Below are positions 4,489 through 7,356 of a stretch of 7,356 bases of DNA, in pieces; the stretch's first letter is position 1; the number at the start of each line of letters is the position of its first letter. Below the pieces are notes generated by a model that was given only the letters and a program-made list of their open reading frames with translations, did not search any database and was not told the DNA's origin. The position numbers and the translations under genes were made by a program. The DNA comes from Paenibacillus sp. (GTDB taxonomy: Bacteria > Bacillota > Bacilli > Paenibacillales > Paenibacillaceae). The DNA lies in NCBI GenBank assembly GCA_029256665.1, contig JAQSXN010000182.1, positions 1-7,356 on the forward strand, read 5' to 3'.

Positions 4489-7356
4489 ATGCGTAAAGGA
4501 AAACACAAAAGGCGGTTCATCTGGTTGTTGGTCGCCGCGTTGTTATGCGGCATGCTCCCCGCGCAAGCTTCCGCGGACGAGGCGGCTCCAAAGGCTGCCG
4601 TCCCCGCGGGCAAAACGTGGGGCGAAGCGTTGATGAGGGATTGGACCCGGGAAGGACTGTTGTCGGGATTCCCGGACGGTTCGCTGCGGCCTGACGAACC
4701 GGTTACGAGAGCGCAATTCGCCAAACTGTTGAACACGTTATTCCGTTACATCGATAACGATTCGAAGTCGTTCGGCGACGTGCCGGACGGTGCTTGGTAT
4801 GCCGCGGATGTTCGCAATGCGGCAGCCGTCGGCGTAATCGCGGGATATCCCGGCGGCGAGTTTAGGCCTAACGAGCCGATTAAGCGGCAGGATGCGGCCA
4901 AGCTGCTGGATGCGGCGTTCCATATCGATGCAGCAGGGGTGGCGGCGGCAAGCGGACTGGATGACTTCAGCGACACCGCGGCTGTACAAAGCTATGCGCG
5001 TTCGGCGCTCTCTCGTCTTATCGACGGAGGATACTTAAACGGCTATCCGGACGGTACGCTTCGTCCGCTCGAGCCAGTAAGACGCGTTGACGCGGTAGCT
5101 TTGCTGGCCGCTCTGACAGGGGAAGTCATCGGTGCAACAGGCATCGTTCGCGACGCTGCTTATCCGGGCAACGTGCTGATTCAGACAAGCGGCGTCCGGA
5201 TCGTCGATTCCGCCATTGCGGGCAACGCGTACATCGCGCCGGGCGTCGGCGACGGCGAAGCGATATTCGAGAATTCGACGATTAAAGGGATGTTGTTCGT
5301 CGGCGGCGGCGGGATCCATAGCATTTATTTCAATAACAGCGAAGCAGGACGTTTGGTCGTGAATAGGCAAGAAGGTCCCGTGCGCGTGGTCGTCGGCTCC
5401 GGTTCGAGCATCGATACGCTGGAGGTGGAGAGCGAGGCGATTATCGAGTTGGAGGACGGGGCCCATGTCGAAGAGCTGGCGTTCCGCGAGGGAGCGGAGA
5501 GCAGCGAGCTTCGTAACGACGGAGGCACGATCGGCGATATCGTCAACGAAGCCGGCGTTCCGATCGGGGTAGGCAGCGCGACGGCGGCGCCGAGCGCCAC
5601 GCCGGCCGTGACGCCAGCCGCAACGCCGGCCGTTACGTCCGGACCGGGGACGGGGGCCACTTCGAGCCCAAGTCCGACGGCCAGCCCTGCTCCAACCGAG
5701 GACCCGGCCAAAGCATGGAAGCTTGTATGGAACGACGAATTCGACCGCTCGGGCAATCATTTGGATACGAATGGCGTCGATTTGGACAAATGGGGGTATC
5801 AGCTAGGCACGGGAGCGCAATACGGCCTGGATGGCTGGGGCAATTCTGAGCAGCAATATTACCGCCCGGACAATGTTTCGGTCGACGCGGACACTGGCAT
5901 GCTGAAGATAACGGCCAAGAAGGAAACATACGAGGGCAAGCCATATACGTCGGGCAGGATCTACACGGAGCCGACCTTTAGCCGGACGTACGGCAAATTC
6001 GAGGCGAAGATGAAGCTCCCTGCCGGAGACGGCGTCTGGCCGGCGTTCTGGATGATGCCGAAGGACAGCAAGTACGGCGGCTGGGCGGCATCGGGCGAGC
6101 TCGATATCATGGAGGCTCGCGGACGATTGCCCGAAGAAGTAGGAGGCACGATCCATTACGGACGAAGCGCGCCGAACAACAAGGCGACCGGCGACGAATA
6201 TCATTTCCCGGAAGGCGAGGACATTACGGGCTTCCATACGTACGGCGTCGAGTGGGAGCCGGGCGAGATAAGGTGGTACGTCGACGGAAATCTGTACCAG
6301 ACCTTAAACAATTGGGACAGCTGGGGTACGGGACTGCCGGCCAAATACGCCTATCCGGCCCCGTTCGACGAGCCGTTCTACATGATCATGAATCTGGCGA
6401 TCGGCGGCAATTACGACGGCGGCAGAATTCCGGCGGACGGCGACTTGCCTGCGGAGATGCTCGTCGACTACGTGCGGGTTTACGAACCGGACGGCTGGGA
6501 GTACGGCGTACCGGCGGAGCCGGTTTTCGAGGCCGAACCGTATCCAGATGGATACAAAGCTCCCGTGGACGGCAATTTCGTCTACGACCCGGAATTCGCC
6601 CAGCCCATCAAGGAGGTAGCTTCCTCGGGCGCGAGCCTGGACGAGACGTATTGGAACTTCGTTCATGTGGACACGTTCGGAGGAGACGGAGACATTTCCG
6701 TCGAGCAGGTGGCCGGCATCCCTTTCGCCAAGAGCGAGATTACGAACGGGGGGAGCCAGAACTATTCGGTGCAGCTGATCCAGAACGTATCGCTTGGCAA
6801 GGGCAGATGGTATAAGCTGACGTTCGACGCGAAGACGAGCGATGCCCGTACGATATCCGCCAAATTCGGCGGAGGGGAGACGCGCGGCTGGGCCACCTAT
6901 TCGGATAACCAAAGCTTTAATCTGAGCGATGACGTCCAGTCCTACGAAATGGTATTCCAAATGACCGCCGATTCCGATAGTTTGGCCCGTCTCGAATTCA
7001 ATTTAGGGCTCAGCACGAAGCCGGTTTGGATCGGCAACGTCAGGCTGCAGGAAACGGAGGCGGCGGATCCTTACAGGGAAAACGATCCCAAGACGCCGCT
7101 GGCTGACGGCAATCATATTTATAACGGAACCTTCGATCAGGGTCGGATGGACCGAATGACGTACTGGACGTTCGCGGCGGAAGGCGGCGCGGCAGCGGCA
7201 GCGTCCGTCGATCCGATCGAACGCGCGTTGACCGTCGCGATCTCGCAAGCAGGCGGCGCCGAGGGAGATATTTCGCTTAGCCAGCAAGGCATCGAGTTGC
7301 TCGAAGGCAACGACTATCGTCTGACGTTCCGCGCTTCGGCGGAGGAGGCGAGGACG
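4489..7356 (+). CDS. Secreted SLH-anchored GH16 endo-beta-1,3-glucanase (laminarinase-like), cut by right edge
   Basis: The reading frame is open for 956 codons to the window end. It likely hydrolyses beta-1,3-glucan at the cell surface. Domains in order: signal peptide (1-29, cleavage after AQASA); three SLH domains (about 44-86, 95-141, 159-211) for binding cell-wall polymer; a beta-strand-rich Gly/Val/Ile module (about 225-360); a Thr/Pro/Ala/Ser linker (362-408); a GH16 domain (about 410-667); a CBM4/9-like domain (about 698-855); and the start of a second (from about 874). The GH16 active site is GELDIMEARG: Glu537 nucleophile, Asp539, Glu542 acid/base. The extra residue (ExDxxE) is the laminarinase form rather than the ExDxE lichenase form. 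WPAFWMMP and the closing VDYVRVYE strand also fit. AAAGGAG (4475-4481) lies 7 bases before the ATG. Similar SLH-GH16-CBM laminarinases are known from Paenibacillus. Substrate is inferred; more CBMs may follow. Confidence 0.92.
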   Translation, partial: MRKGKHKRRFIWLLVAALLCGMLPAQASADEAAPKAAVPAGKTWGEALMRDWTREGLLSGFPDGSLRPDEPVTRAQFAKLLNTLFRYIDNDSKSFGDVPDGAWYAADVRNAAAVGVIAGYPGGEFRPNEPIKRQDAAKLLDAAFHIDAAGVAAASGLDDFSDTAAVQSYARSALSRLIDGGYLNGYPDGTLRPLEPVRRVDAVALLAALTGEVIGATGIVRDAAYPGNVLIQTSGVRIVDSAIAGNAYIAPGVGDGEAIFENSTIKGMLFVGGGGIHSIYFNNSEAGRLVVNRQEGPVRVVVGSGSSIDTLEVESEAIIELEDGAHVEELAFREGAESSELRNDGGTIGDIVNEAGVPIGVGSATAAPSATPAVTPAATPAVTSGPGTGATSSPSPTASPAPTEDPAKAWKLVWNDEFDRSGNHLDTNGVDLDKWGYQLGTGAQYGLDGWGNSEQQYYRPDNVSVDADTGMLKITAKKETYEGKPYTSGRIYTEPTFSRTYGKFEAKMKLPAGDGVWPAFWMMPKDSKYGGWAASGELDIMEARGRLPEEVGGTIHYGRSAPNNKATGDEYHFPEGEDITGFHTYGVEWEPGEIRWYVDGNLYQTLNNWDSWGTGLPAKYAYPAPFDEPFYMIMNLAIGGNYDGGRIPADGDLPAEMLVDYVRVYEPDGWEYGVPAEPVFEAEPYPDGYKAPVDGNFVYDPEFAQPIKEVASSGASLDETYWNFVHVDTFGGDGDISVEQVAGIPFAKSEITNGGSQNYSVQLIQNVSLGKGRWYKLTFDAKTSDARTISAKFGGGETRGWATYSDNQSFNLSDDVQSYEMVFQMTADSDSLARLEFNLGLSTKPVWIGNVRLQETEAADPYRENDPKTPLADGNHIYNGTFDQGRMDRMTYWTFAAEGGAAAAASVDPIERALTVAISQAGGAEGDISLSQQGIELLEGNDYRLTFRASAEEART
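5599..5634 (+). repeat. Three 12-base tandem units coding the Thr-Pro-Ala linker
   Basis: ACGCCGGCCGTG, ACGCCAGCCGCA and ACGCCGGCCGTT follow one another in frame, encoding TPAV, TPAA and TPAV (residues 371-382). This is a typical expandable interdomain linker between the beta-rich module and the GH16 domain, and copy number may vary between strains. Confidence 0.75.

Noticed and set aside
4487..4560. Lipoprotein interpretation of the glucanase signal peptide (Cys20)
   Set aside because: The residues before Cys20 are Ala-Leu-Leu; a lipobox needs a small residue directly before the Cys. The AQASA cleavage site at 25-29 fits a normal secreted protein with SLH anchoring.
5035..5760. Minus-strand frame of 241 residues opposite the glucanase
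   Set aside because: It is Arg/Ala-rich, overlaps well-supported SLH and linker coding sequence, and shows no family signature.
6252..6815. Plus-strand frame of 187 residues in another phase within the glucanase
   Set aside because: It overlaps the GH16 domain in frame +1 relative to a clean coding sequence, is Arg/Gly-rich, and shows no sign of a frameshift joining the two.
1..7356. CRISPR array, tRNA, rRNA, transposase gene or phage genes
   Set aside because: No spaced direct-repeat array, no tRNA-like cloverleaf and no recognisable mobile-element or phage protein was seen on either strand.

Overview
The window looks like a carbohydrate-utilisation locus from a Paenibacillus-type Firmicute (Bacillota). 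The clues are strong AGGAG-type ribosome binding sites, CUT1-type permeases of the LplB/YtcP kind, an unusually large lipoprotein substrate-binding protein, the N-terminus of a YesM-like sensor kinase, and a secreted multidomain GH16 glucanase with S-layer homology (SLH) domains. Genus and substrate are inferences; no marker gene is present.

Layout. Positions 1-290 (minus strand) hold the N-terminus of a membrane sensor histidine kinase that runs off the left edge. Positions 291-619 form a divergent intergenic region. It contains a 166-base element (329-494) bounded by 11-base perfect inverted repeats, with nested hairpins and a terminator-like hairpin facing the kinase gene. Positions 620-1582 and 1602-2480 (plus) encode two ABC permeases 19 bases apart. 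An AT-rich gap (2481-2608) carries a near-consensus CcpA operator (cre). Positions 2609-4342 encode the substrate-binding lipoprotein, followed by a long-stem intrinsic terminator (4378-4434). A second near-consensus cre (4444-4457) precedes a large secreted enzyme beginning at 4489 and open at the right edge: signal peptide, three SLH domains, a beta-strand-rich module, a Thr/Pro/Ala linker, a GH16 catalytic domain, and one complete plus one cut CBM4/9-like domain.

How the parts fit. The SLH-anchored GH16 enzyme would cut beta-1,3-glucan (laminarin or fungal wall glucan) at the cell surface. The lipoprotein and two permeases would import the oligosaccharides. No ATPase is present, as is usual for CUT1 systems that share an MsmX-like ATPase encoded elsewhere. 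The divergent kinase would sense a related signal, with its response regulator probably just off the left edge. The two cre-like sites suggest catabolite repression of both the binding protein and the glucanase. This is a coherent system of known type. The least explained part is the structured 329-494 element, which could be a dispersed repeat, an attenuator in the kinase leader, or both.
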